Origin: Strigamia acuminata
Taxonomy: Eukaryota > Arthropoda > Chilopoda > Geophilomorpha > Linotaeniidae
Length of the DNA: 64,000 nt
Assembly (NCBI GenBank): GCA_949358305.1
Contig: OX442322.1
Coordinates: 2,976,001-3,040,000 of the forward strand
Direction of reading: 5' to 3'
The translations under genes were made by a program, and so were the position numbers. Positions within the stretch are counted from its first letter, which is position 1. Every line of letters begins with the position of its first letter. Of the stretch, positions 9,979 to 19,862 are shown piece by piece. Under the pieces are notes generated by a model. The model was not told where the DNA came from, made no database searches, and worked only from the letters and a program-made list of their open reading frames with translations.

Positions 9979-10458
9979 AAAACGTTACGAGTCGATGGCG
10001 ACGCTGAAAAACAAAAAAATTGACCGATCGACAGCGCTAGCCATCAAAATCCAAGACTCTGAAAATTTCGCTAAGTCCAACAAAGCGGATATCGGTCGAA
10101 TTCGCGTCACGAGATGGCGTGGAAACGCGGGACCCGTAGCAAAATTATCGGCACGGGTCGGATACCGCGTGCAAAAGACCCCGTAGCAGCGATCGCGCAC
10201 GGGCGTAGAAACAAAGGAGCCCCGTAGCGTAACATGCGCACGGGCTGTTGCGCACAGTCATAAACACCTGGTTCTGGAGTAAAATTACCCAGAACCCACC
10301 ACGATTGCCTCGTTTTCACCCGGACTTCCGCTAAAATCAGCTGATCGTCGTCCGCACGTGATACACAGCGAGTGCATTTTTAACCAAGTTTTTGATCCAT
10401 TTTACGAGAAGTTTTCAAGTTTTTTAATCGTGGTCTGACTGAACGCGCAATCCTCACG
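9979..10458 (+). other. B spacer between pol and ORF3
   Basis: About 480 bp with a 63-codon basic ORF (ATG 9995, end 10186; Lys/Arg-rich, no recognised domain) and three stem-loops at 10131-10246. The small ORF could encode a short peptide but overlaps the first hairpins, so I do not call it a gene. The sequence just before 10459 has no clear promoter. Confidence 0.5.
10131..10246 (+). other. Three tandem CCCGT/ACGGG stem-loops in B
   Basis: Stem 1: GACCCGT 10131-10137 with ACGGGTC 10153-10159. Stem 2: CCCGT 10180-10184 with ACGGG 10199-10203. Stem 3: CCCGT 10221-10225 with ACGGG 10240-10244, extended outward by AG/CT and inward by GCG/CGC. Each stem is followed by AGC on the 5' side of its loop. 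Spacing is about 40-50 nt. Function unknown; candidates are RNA export, packaging or translation control of ORF3. Confidence 0.55.
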
Positions 10459-10551
10459 ATGGATGAGGAAGGAGGGGACGAGGAAATGCTTGAAATACAG
10501 CATCATGACGAGAATTGGGACCCGGACATAAACGTAGTTCCACCCGATCAG
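10459..10551 (+). CDS. Putative 5' exon of B ORF3
   Basis: ATG at 10459 opens an acidic frame of 31 codons (MDEEGGDEEMLEIQHHDENW...) ending exactly at CAG|GTAGTA, a reasonable splice donor, with phase 0. Unspliced, the frame would end at 10617 after 52 aa. Joining to the acceptor at 11351-11352 keeps frame with ORF3. Splicing is inferred only from the sequence. Confidence 0.45.
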
Positions 10552-11352
10552 GTAGTAGTCGGCATCGCCGCACGAGATTTAGCTCCGTGCGGTCGAATTA
10601 AAGATACACTTGACTAATACTTGACATGAACGCTCTGCGTTCGAAATAGTGTATAATTATTATACTAATATCCACGATCGCGAGAGCGATTGTATTTTCT
10701 CCTATTATTTGCCTTCAAGGACGCGATAGCAGACAAACTGTCGCCTCGCTCCTTGAAGATGACTCACGACAATTGACACGAACGAGACAAAAGAAACGAG
10801 CTTTCTTTTTATATTCCAGAAATGGGAATAATTTATTGGATGGATTTTGAAAGAATTTATAGAACGTTGTTTCTATTTTTATTTGCTATTTTATTTGCGA
10901 ATTTTTTCCCGATGACACTAATTTATTATAGATTCGTTTTTTAACTCGACTTTAACTCCGAATTTTTGGAGTTATTATTAGACAAATTTATTTCTTTACA
11001 AGTTAATTCACGACAAGAACATTTGTTTACATGTTCTAAAATTGTTATTGGAGATTTTCACGAACGATTTCGCGAATTTATTGGTTTAAATACAAATTTA
11101 CAGTTTAATTTTAAATTAAACAATCCGAAGAAAAATTTCCGGATTAATACGCTCGATTCCGTCTCGTGGTTATCATTGGACGTGAACCAGATGTGCCAAG
11201 AAGACTCTTTTCTTCCTGACAAGGACGAATCAATGAACAGGAATAGGACTCGACGAGCGGTCGCACGTTTCAGCGACGTTCCTCGAGCCCACCCCCTATT
11301 TATCTCCGTGTTATTGGCGATTTCATTAATTATTTTGTTTCCATCATTGCAG
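10552..11352 (+). other. Candidate intron upstream of B ORF3
   Basis: 801 bp from GT (10552-10553) to a pyrimidine-rich TTTGTTTCCATCATTGCAG ending at 11352, immediately before the ATGGAG of ORF3. The segment is AT-rich, in contrast to the GC-rich coding sequence on both sides. The ORF3 frame happens to stay open upstream to 10966, and its hydrophobic run (about 11284-11346) corresponds to this pyrimidine tract. Confidence 0.5.
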
Positions 11353-14220
11353 ATGGAGCTCCGAGACACATGGGGAGCGCTCAGCCCCGCATGCATAGTG
11401 CGAGCGGGCATATATCGAGGCGTACTGCCCGATTTTCTGCGCCGCTGCTTTGGCGAAGATGCGAAGCCATACCGCCTGCGCGTATTATTTTCGCGCGCCC
11501 TCGCCAAGCGTTGGGTTAACGATTGTACACTCCTGGACGCGTTCCCGGAGTCGGTGCGAAACGTCGTCGCTGCAGAGCTCGCTCGCATCGATGACCCGAA
11601 GTCACCAATCTTCCACCCGGCCCTGTCGAGCCAATACTCCGGCAGGCCGGCGGAGGAGCATGTGTTGTTCGCGTGGCAAGCGGCCGAGACCGAGGAGGCC
11701 CGCGAAGAAGTGTATCAACACTACCGCCAGCAGCTAATCGACACTGCGCCGGCGGTTGCAGAGCGGATTTTGCAAGACGACGGAATGAGCACCGCCGATA
11801 TACATCTGTGGTGCGAGCAGATTCGGCAGGGAGAAGTTACGCCACAGTGGCGACCGAGAATGGGGATTCTCACGTCACAAGCTGAAATGTGGCAACTCCA
11901 CTATTTGGGAATTCTCGGCCCCAAATATAATTTCCCAAGGAAGCGCAAGCGCTCCAAGGGAACCGGGGGCAGCGAATCGCGCTCCCCGGGACGGTCGAAG
12001 AAACAGTGCGTCGAACAGCACTCGACCGTCAACGATGGAGCGGGAACGTCAGCGCAGCCACCGCGCGACCCCGCGAATTACACCAGACCAAGGGTGTTCG
12101 TCAACCGTCAGATGAAAGACGGTAAAGAGACTCGAGAAGTCTGGATTTCGGGTGACGAAGAGCGAGTCTCTCGTCCCCGTGTCGGCAGACATCCGCTAAC
12201 TCATCGTGAGCAGCGGAAACGAGACCGCAAAGAGCGGTATTTCGCTCGCTGCGAGGCGCGAGGAATTCCCCTTCCCGAACACGCTCTCAAAGCAATCGAA
12301 GCGAAGGAAGCGAGAGAGGCACGATCGAAGTCGAGTGGCCGATCTTCCGGGGAGCGTCGCGTCCTAGCGCCAGACACGCGGGACCTTCGCGAGATCATCA
12401 CCCAGATGAAACGCAAGAAATTGTCTCGTTTCGACCCCGCGATGCAGTTCGCTCGCAAGATGGGCGTCGTCGAGCATGGTACCGTGATTCCACACGAAGT
12501 GGCACGGTGGTTAAGCGAATATGTCAATTCGCGACCGCGTGTAGAAAACGCGCCTACGGCCGTCGTTCCACCGACGAGTACTGTAAGCCAGCTCCCGGCA
12601 CTCCAAGTCACGCCGACTGGAGTGCAAGCGACGCTGCCGCCGCCAACACAACAGTCTTTGACGTTGCTGTTGCCGACGCAGTCATCAACGTCGCAACCGT
12701 TGCCAGCACAGCAGTCCCTGACGCTGCCGCCGCCGACACAGCCGCTGCCGCCGCCGACGCAGCCCCCGCCGCCGTCGCCGCCGATGCCGGGTTCGAGCAC
12801 TACGCCGAACTTGGCCGTCGACGACTCGGTGATGTTGCCCGTTCACCAGAGCATTGCGCGGGAATGCCATAACGCCCGATTCGGAGAATATTACCCGAGC
12901 AAGGCAAGACACGACCGCACCGCGATGTGGTATGAACAGCGTGACGAAAACGCACGGCTGGCTCGAGAAGCAGCCAATCCATCGATCGAAGAGCTCTTGG
13001 CCTTCGCATTTGTGATGGAGGACCCGAGAGCCGCCGCCGCTGCTCTGCAGGGCGCCGACGTCACTCAGCGCCATTTCATCGAGTGGGGGATTTCGATGAT
13101 GCGGCACCACTCGCGCGCGTTCGCTGCAGATCCTGATCGCAGCAACCCTGTAAATCGGCGCAGTCTACGGCTGGCTTTGACGAAGATCATGGTCCAGTTA
13201 TTGACCCCCTCGCTCTTTGGGGTCGGACGACAGGCGATGGCCTGTTGGTCCGTAGTCGACAGAGAGGGTGTGCAGATACCTCGCGCACTCGTTGGGGAAT
13301 GGAGCGCCATTCTCCCCAACCCGGCGATGACTCGCTTCGAGCTGACCCGGGACGTGGTGAACCCCGAATGGGAGGGGTATAAGTTGCGGAGCATGGCCTT
13401 CCGCCACGCCGTTACCACGTGGGAGCCAACACCGTCAGCGCAGTCACACGCAATGATGGTCACGAGTGAAGAGCCGATGGAGAGCGACGCCGCCTCTTCG
13501 ACTGCTTCACGTGGAGCCCCAACTCCACCTCCGCCGCCGCCACCGATGCCACCAGCGGCGACGCCACAGACACCCGTCCTATCAAATGCGGCGGGTAAGC
13601 CTAGACGCCTGCTATGCCGGACGCCGCCAACGATGTCCGCCGCTCGCCAGAGCCTGACGCCTCCCGCAGCCCAAGAAGCGCAGGAAGAGACTGTCCAGCA
13701 GGCAGTGGTTCCGAAGAGCGCCAAGCCAGCGAAAGCGGCGAAGCTTCAGACGAACTATTATGAGAAGTTGTGTGACGAGTTCTCTCAGCTGTCGATGACG
13801 ACGGCGACGCGCAAATTCATCCTCGCGCAGAGAGACAAGGGGAAATCGGTATTCGTTTGGCTACACAACCAGGTGCGCCAGACCACCGATTTGATCCTCC
13901 ATCAGCGTTTGCTGAGGGCCCACCGTGCGCCTCGAACGGCCGCGGAGGCGAACGCGATCCGGCACACCAATTCCGGGTTTTCGGCGTTCATTCCGCGGGT
14001 TTGGCTGCATGAGAGGAGACGTGCCCCGTACGAGCCAGCCGGCGGCCACGCATTGTGCTTCATTTCCGAGCACGAGGACCCCCGCGACCAGTCTTCAGCC
14101 TTGGTTGGAGATCTGGTTTTGCCGCCCGGCGTTGTGCCGCCCGGCGCTGAGCCGCCCGTCCCTGGAGTGAGTTTCGCCCAGGCGATGGATCCAGCGTCGG
14201 GTCCCAGCAAGAAGGATTGA
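11353..14220 (+). CDS. Element B ORF3, large non-envelope protein
   Basis: 955 aa from ATG 11353, just after a splice-acceptor-like CAG. Not recognised as any known family. The N-terminal ~200 residues look globular (FLRRCFGEDAKPYRLRVLFSRALAKRWVND). A nuclear-localisation-like PRKRKRSKG follows (about 11935-11960), then Arg/Lys/Glu-rich helix-forming sequence, a Pro/Gln repeat region with LTLPPPTQ-type units (about 12630-12790), another globular stretch, and a second poly-Pro run (about 13525-13560). There is no signal peptide, cleavage motif or membrane anchor, so it is not an env gene even though it sits in the env position. Possibly a regulatory or nucleic-acid-binding accessory protein; that is inference. 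Codon use is more GC-rich than pol. Confidence 0.7.
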   Translation: MELRDTWGALSPACIVRAGIYRGVLPDFLRRCFGEDAKPYRLRVLFSRALAKRWVNDCTLLDAFPESVRNVVAAELARIDDPKSPIFHPALSSQYSGRPAEEHVLFAWQAAETEEAREEVYQHYRQQLIDTAPAVAERILQDDGMSTADIHLWCEQIRQGEVTPQWRPRMGILTSQAEMWQLHYLGILGPKYNFPRKRKRSKGTGGSESRSPGRSKKQCVEQHSTVNDGAGTSAQPPRDPANYTRPRVFVNRQMKDGKETREVWISGDEERVSRPRVGRHPLTHREQRKRDRKERYFARCEARGIPLPEHALKAIEAKEAREARSKSSGRSSGERRVLAPDTRDLREIITQMKRKKLSRFDPAMQFARKMGVVEHGTVIPHEVARWLSEYVNSRPRVENAPTAVVPPTSTVSQLPALQVTPTGVQATLPPPTQQSLTLLLPTQSSTSQPLPAQQSLTLPPPTQPLPPPTQPPPPSPPMPGSSTTPNLAVDDSVMLPVHQSIARECHNARFGEYYPSKARHDRTAMWYEQRDENARLAREAANPSIEELLAFAFVMEDPRAAAAALQGADVTQRHFIEWGISMMRHHSRAFAADPDRSNPVNRRSLRLALTKIMVQLLTPSLFGVGRQAMACWSVVDREGVQIPRALVGEWSAILPNPAMTRFELTRDVVNPEWEGYKLRSMAFRHAVTTWEPTPSAQSHAMMVTSEEPMESDAASSTASRGAPTPPPPPPPMPPAATPQTPVLSNAAGKPRRLLCRTPPTMSAARQSLTPPAAQEAQEETVQQAVVPKSAKPAKAAKLQTNYYEKLCDEFSQLSMTTATRKFILAQRDKGKSVFVWLHNQVRQTTDLILHQRLLRAHRAPRTAAEANAIRHTNSGFSAFIPRVWLHERRRAPYEPAGGHALCFISEHEDPRDQSSALVGDLVLPPGVVPPGAEPPVPGVSFAQAMDPASGPSKKD

Positions 14221-14246
14221 TCGCTCCGAACACCGGCGGTCAGAGC

Positions 14247-14259
14247 TGGGAGGGGGACG
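14247..14259 (+). promoter_or_regulatory. Element B polypurine tract
   Basis: TGGGAGGGGGACG directly abuts the 3' LTR start at 14260. It would be the RNase H-resistant primer for plus-strand synthesis. Confidence 0.85.
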
Positions 14260-15255
14260 TGTGGTGACCCGACTGGGGTGGGGCACGAAGAGTTTCTCTC
14301 GTGGCCTACATACGGGTAAAGAAGGGGAGTCGCACGCGCGCCTCCCTTCCCTCAGAGCATTGACATCCAGTCAATGGACGGGCGTCTGCCCTGGGGGAGT
14401 GGGGGAGATTCGTCTTCTCCACTATTGGGTGGCTTTAGTCACCTGTCACCCCCCGCTTTGTGCAAAGGAATTCGCCTTGCACTGAGCGGGCAGAACCAAC
14501 ACAAAAATCAACCAAGATACACGTAAAAGCCAAACGTCCTAAAACGATCAAGCCTAAGTACAAAGACTTCAGGAGTGACCTAGGACAAGGGACTTTCAAC
14601 GTGAGTACGATTGATTTGTGTTAACCTCCGCAGAGTAACCTGCGAAACAAGATTACCACACTATTTTAGCAAGCCAGCTAGAAATAGTAAACCTACTCCA
14701 ATTTAGCGAGTTGTGCAGACAAACGGTCGCACAAGCCTAAATTGCAGTAACCACGACGAGCGTTCCCGCCGCTGTGTGTATCGCCGGGAACCACCAAGCG
14801 TCCGCCGCTGTGTGATCGCCGGACACCTACAAAAAACCCTAAACCTAGACAACAGACCAGAAGTAAGACCTTTCAGGCATTCACTCGCGCCCGACCAGCG
14901 TGAGCCCGAAGGACCGAACGAGAAACGTGAGACGAGGACGCCATTCATTGCCACGCCGGCCCAAGACGACACCACGTTGCCACGCGGACGCCATCTTGGA
15001 TCCACAGCGACAAAGGACGACCTCGACCAGTTTCCCGCCAACTTCACACCCCTTTCCTTTTACCTTTTTATTCCCTTACATATTTTATTCCCTTTTAACT
15101 GTATATTCCCGTATAATAAATACATTTATTATATTTACCTTTTACATTGTCTTGCCGTGTTACATTATTTGGGTAACCGCTTGAGTAAAGCAGTATTGCG
15201 AGATTAGAGAGTGACTCATACCACGTATTAGCGACAGACCGAGTTGAGCGCGACA
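14260..15255 (+). repeat. Element B 3' LTR
   Basis: 996 bp, the same length as the 5' LTR with identical embedded ORFs, so the pair has little or no divergence and the insertion is young. It is followed by the TSD ATAC and then by the rest of the Copia LTR. Confidence 0.95.
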
Positions 15256-15259
15256 ATAC

Positions 15260-15337
15260 ATAATAAACAGAGAACAAAAGCATCACTTGATGATACGATA
15301 CAAATACAAAGTGATTGACATATATAATAACTTAACA
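15260..15337 (-). repeat. Copia 3' LTR, inner part
   Basis: 78 bp (after the ATAC duplication) matching the end of the intact LTR at 32654-32731 with one substitution, ending TAACTTAACA. Confidence 0.93.
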
Positions 15338-15350
15338 ATCGGCCCCCTCG
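15338..15350 (-). promoter_or_regulatory. Copia polypurine tract
   Basis: On the minus strand this reads CGAGGGGGCCGAT, directly 5' of the 3' LTR. It fixes the element's orientation as minus. Confidence 0.85.
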
Positions 15351-15355
15351 TATAA

Positions 15356-18300
15356 TCAAGTGCGTAAAGAGTTAACATCGACCAGAAAACGCTTGCAGAA
15401 ACGTATAAGATCTGTTTTATCGACAGACTTAGTGAAGATGTCAGCAAAATTGCACTTTGTGCCGACATGCACGATCTGGAGATTGTCCCTTTTGACAAGT
15501 TCCCGTATAAAGTGGTAGCGGATGTCTATATGTTTTGTCTTTCGGTTCTCAACACAAGACTTGGTGAAATCAACAGTGGAGATATTATCACAAAAGACAC
15601 GATGGTAGAACTTGTCCGCTAAGTTCGGGACGACCTCGTGCAAAACCCGGACGATCCATATGTAGTCCTTCACTGTTTCTGTGAGGGCCACATATTCCGC
15701 TTCCATGGTCGATAGCGTTACGTTACGTTGTTTGAAGGTTCGCCAATACACGGATGTACTACCCAAAGTTACTAGAGTTCCTCCAACGGAAATGCGATCA
15801 TCTCTGTTATTGGCATAATCCGAGTCGCTGTAAACGATGACTTCAACTCGATTGTTTGGAAATAACATCAAGCCAAAAGTCCTCGTCGTTCTTAAATAGC
15901 TCAGCAAATACAGCAATACGATCCAGTGGTCCCACCCTGGATTAGATTGGAATTGGCTCAGGATGTTCACGGCGTACGTCATGTCTGGTCTCGTCCGTGA
16001 AGCGATGAAAGCTAAGCATCCGAGCAGACTTCGATAAGGTATTCCTTCCATTACTTTGAAGTCTTTCAGCGTATTCGGAAATTGTTGCTTTGTGAGTACG
16101 GTTGATTTTGTCATTGGCTGCAATCTGATTCTGACTGGTTCCAAATGATTCTTAAACTTTAACAGGACTTTGTCAATGTATGAGCTTTGATGTAGGATCA
16201 TTTGTCGATTATGCGAGCAGAATTGGACTCCCAACAACTTCTTTGTCTGTCCCAAAATCACAATATCAAATTGTGTCTGTATCATGTTGAGTACGTTCAT
16301 AGCGTCTTCGAGTTGTTTGCCGAAAACGACGATATCATCGACGTACACAATCAGATATGCGACATTTCTAAACTTGTACACGCAATTACACCAATTCACG
16401 TGCTCCAGACCAAGTTTCAACAGGGTATCTTCCAACTCTATGCCCCATTCTCTTCCAGACTGATGTAAACCGTATATTGCTCGAAGGAGCTTGCAAACGT
16501 AGTTTTCCTTTCCTTGAGCAATAAAACCTTTCGGTTGACACATGTAAATCGTTTTGTGCAGTTTTGCGTAAAGGTACGCACACTTTACGTCCGCCTGGAC
16601 ATAGGACCACTTTAACATGCAGACCAAGAGCGTGAACATGAAGCGAACGATTGAAAAGTCCACCACAGGTGAGAAAGTTTCCTCATATGAATCCCCATAG
16701 ACTTGTGAGAAGCCCTGCGCCACAAGTCTTGCTTTGTATCTGGCGATTTCTCCTTTATCGTTCGGCTTGACAGTATAAATCCATTTGCACCCAATTATCT
16801 TCGTGTCGAGTGGCGGTGGAACCAACTCCCATACTTCACGCTCGTGCATCGTATCGATTTCGTCACACATTGCATGATCCCATTCCTTCTTCTCCGGTAA
16901 AGTAGCTATCTGCTCAAAACGTGTAGGAATGTAAACTTCAAGGTGATTCGCCTCTAAGTCAGGAATTAAATCATCCATTGTTGTGTTCGACTCAGAAGGC
17001 TTCTTTTTCCTTTTGTCATCAAAAAGGTGTTCTGGAACACGAAGATTATGATCCGCAAAATAACGTTTCACGTCTGGTATCGATCGAAGTTTAGGCTTGT
17101 CGTACCCTTCTATTGTGTATTCATAATCCTTATGTCCAGTTGGTCAAGTCTTTTCCGTTTTCTTCCAAACGAGTGCGGGTATTGTTGCAACTGGATTCAC
17201 AGGTGCTTGTCCAGGCTGTGGCAAAACGTTTGGAAACTTTGCTCCTGGCATGTTATGTTGCAACTTCTCGTTCGGCAGTCTAAATTTCAATTTAACTGGA
17301 GGCAATTCCAGTTCTGGATCCTCTCCTTTTTTGATTGGCTGCGGCGGGGGTAGCGGTGGGCTGACATCTTCATCGGAGTAATATTGGCGATCGTTGTCGT
17401 CCAAATTATCTTCTAAGTTGTCAATATATGTGGTGTATTTCTCCGGGAGGCCCAGCACGCCTTCAACTCCGCGCCTGCTTTCAACGAATTTTACATCGCT
17501 GGTTTCAATGACTTTTGAAAGGCCTGGTAGCCAAATTCTATAGCCTTTCGTAATCCTTGAATAGCCGAGCATGATTCCGTGCAGTCCTTTGTTGTCTATC
17601 TTCCCATCTCGTACTTTCTTCTGCACGAAACATAAACTTCCAAATTTCCTCAAATGACGCAAAAATGGTTTTCGACCATAATAAAGCTTCATCGGCGTCT
17701 TCTCCGAATTCAGCTTTGCAATCCTATTCCTGAGGTAGTTGAAAGTTAGAATTGCTTCACCCCAAAAACGGTGTTCCAATTGTGCATCATATACAAGGGC
17801 TCGCATTCCATTCGCCAATGTCTGGTTTAATCTTTCCGAAACTCCATTCTGGACTGGTGTGTACGCGTTTGTTCTCTTGTGTGCAATTCCCTATTCTTCA
17901 AGGTATAATCCAAATTTGTTGGAACAGAACTCCATCTCATTATCTGTTCGTATGGCTAAAATCGATTTGCCAAGTAGCCGCTCGATTCCTTTCGCGTGCT
18001 TTTTAAACAAATAAAATACTTCATCCTTTTGTTTCATCAAGTATACCATTGAATATCGCGAGTAATCGTCAGTGATGGTAAGAAAATAACGATTCCCTGA
18101 AAGTGTGGGGGTTCCAAAAGCCACACACACATCCATGTGCAAAAGTTCTAATGGTCCTTTCGATCTAATTCCCGGTATCGACTTGTGCGACACTGACTTC
18201 TTCTTCGCCAAGGTACACACGTCGCACTGTGTGATTGGCACATCCAGCACGGGTAATCCAATTCCCGCTTCTGTCTTGCTCATTTGTTGCACGCTAGGAA

Positions 18301-19840
18301 AATGAATATGTCCCAGCCGTTCGTGCCAAAGTCGTGCCTCTTCTGGATTTGAAGCAGTCCTGCTTGACACAGTAGTTTGTTGTTCCTTGTTAGATTCAAA
18401 TGATTGTTGTTTCTTCTCTTCACTGATATTCGCCTTGTTCTTCTCCTTTTCTTTTAGTTTCTCAAAATCGGGCTTTTGGTCGCTAAGTCGAATATAATAT
18501 AGCCTGTCCTTCTTGATGCCCTCCATTAACTGCCTCTTCCATTGTGGGTCGTAGATTTTTACTAAGCCCGCACCAATAGCGACTCTACATCTCGCTTCGT
18601 CAATACACGGCCCCGACAACAAATTTCTTCGTAAGTCCGGCGCATAGTAGACCTTTTTAAGTGTGATTGGAATTGTGTCGTTTCCAACTAAACACATGAT
18701 GCAAACATCCCCAACTCCTTGTATTTGAATGAGAGTTTTCTTGTCAGCTTGGCTAATCGTTCCAGTCATCTCTCTAAAATTGTGAAACTGATTTTTATCT
18801 TTGCAGAAATGCCCAGTTGCTCCGGTATCGTAAATCCAGCAGTTGTTGGCTTCGCTACACTGCAGCATCTCTTGTTCGCTTAGTTCCGTGAGGAATCCTA
18901 CATCTAACATGTTGGTGTCAAGTTCTTCGACCGTATTCGATTTCATGTTGCTATTTGTGACCAATTGCAACTGTGCTGTGCAATCTTTAGCCCAATGTCC
19001 ATTTTGGTTACACCGGAAACACGGCCCCCGTCCTGTTGATCCGGTCGTATTTCCTCGAAAATTTCCTCTTGTGTTCCTGTTTCCTCGATAATTTGATCTG
19101 CCGCCCTTTTGTCCAGCTTGGTATCCATGATTATTCTGGCTAAAATTCCCTTGTTGTTGTTGTTGTGACTTTGAAGAATTTTCACTCCCTTTGGCTGAGT
19201 TTGGCCCCGTACTGAAAGCGTCTAAGATCTGCCCCTGGCCCGAATCTCTCTTCTGTTGAGCGAGACGTCCTTCTTCAGCAACCAATTCCGCCTCAACCTT
19301 CTCTAAAGTGAAATTCACATCCTCCCATCTGTAGATAGCCTGCACAATGGACTGATATTCCTGCGGCAAATATCGAATAAGTTGAAAGGCTTGATATAAA
19401 TTGTCCAGTTGATGCTTCACATCAGCCAATTTTCTTGCGGCATTTCGTATTTTCGCCGCGAAAACTCCAATTGTTTCCGTTGCTGGGTCATATTTGAGGC
19501 TGAAGAATTCGTCCAAAAGTCGTATAATCCGTGCGCGAGAAACTGGTTCAAAGTTCAGCTTTAATGTGTTCCACGCCAATTTAGCATCTTCTACGCCACT
19601 GAGCAATTCGTGGTATTGCTCCTCGATGGAGTTATAGATTAAACTAAAAGCCCGTCCTTTCCTTAGTTTGTAATCAGAACAATCACGCCACGACGCTCCA
19701 GGTGCCAATTCTTCCTCTGAACCGTCCGTGAATGCCCAGCAACCGTGGTGCATTAACAAAACCTTAATTTGCTGTTTCCACGTGTCGTAGTTTGTCCTAT
19801 TTAGCAATGTCACTTTTCTCTCCGGTTTGTCCGAATCCAT
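15356..19840 (-). pseudogene. gag-pol: Copia Gag-Pol polyprotein with two nonsense codons
   Basis: One frame from ATG 19840-19838 (MDSDKPERKVTLLNRTNYDTWK) to 15356, interrupted by TAG at 17891-17893 and TGA at 17144-17146; all three open segments share the frame. Order: UBN2-type gag; CCHC knuckle CFRCNQNGHWAKDC near 19000; protease WIYDTGATGHFC near 18810; integrase HHCC (HERLGHIHFP...CDVCTLAK) near 18330-18210; integrase core with LLHMDV and a DNEMEF motif (DNG expected, so Gly to Glu), then VSERLNQTL; RT with CKWIYTVKPNDKGEIARYKARLVAQGF and YVDD near 16345; RNase H with SDSDYANN and STMEAEYVAL near 15700. Integrase precedes RT, the defining Copia order. About 1,495 codons, normal length. 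The first stop falls between integrase catalytic residues, so full-length Pol cannot be made. Confidence 0.94.
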
Positions 19841-19862
19841 TTTGTTTTAGAAGCACTAAAAT

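Larger units (their letters stand above)
1740..15255 (+). mobile_element. Element B: complete Ty3/Gypsy retrotransposon with a large third ORF
   Basis: 13,516 bp flanked by 4-bp TSD ATAC. It has two 996-bp LTRs (1740-2735, 14260-15255) that start TGTGGTGACC, end GCGCGACA and carry identical ORFs. A tRNA-Pro-like primer site follows the 5' LTR and a G-rich polypurine tract precedes the 3' LTR. Internal order: gag, -1 frameshift, pol, a spacer with stem-loops, and a large ORF3. All major frames are open, so this copy may be recently mobile. LTR start and primer type link it to element C. Confidence 0.95.

Noticed and set aside
11284-11346. Hydrophobic run in the extended B ORF3 frame that could be a transmembrane or signal segment
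   Set aside because: It coincides with a pyrimidine-rich tract ending in CAG right before ATG and lies in AT-rich sequence, so it is better read as intron; no other env feature is present.
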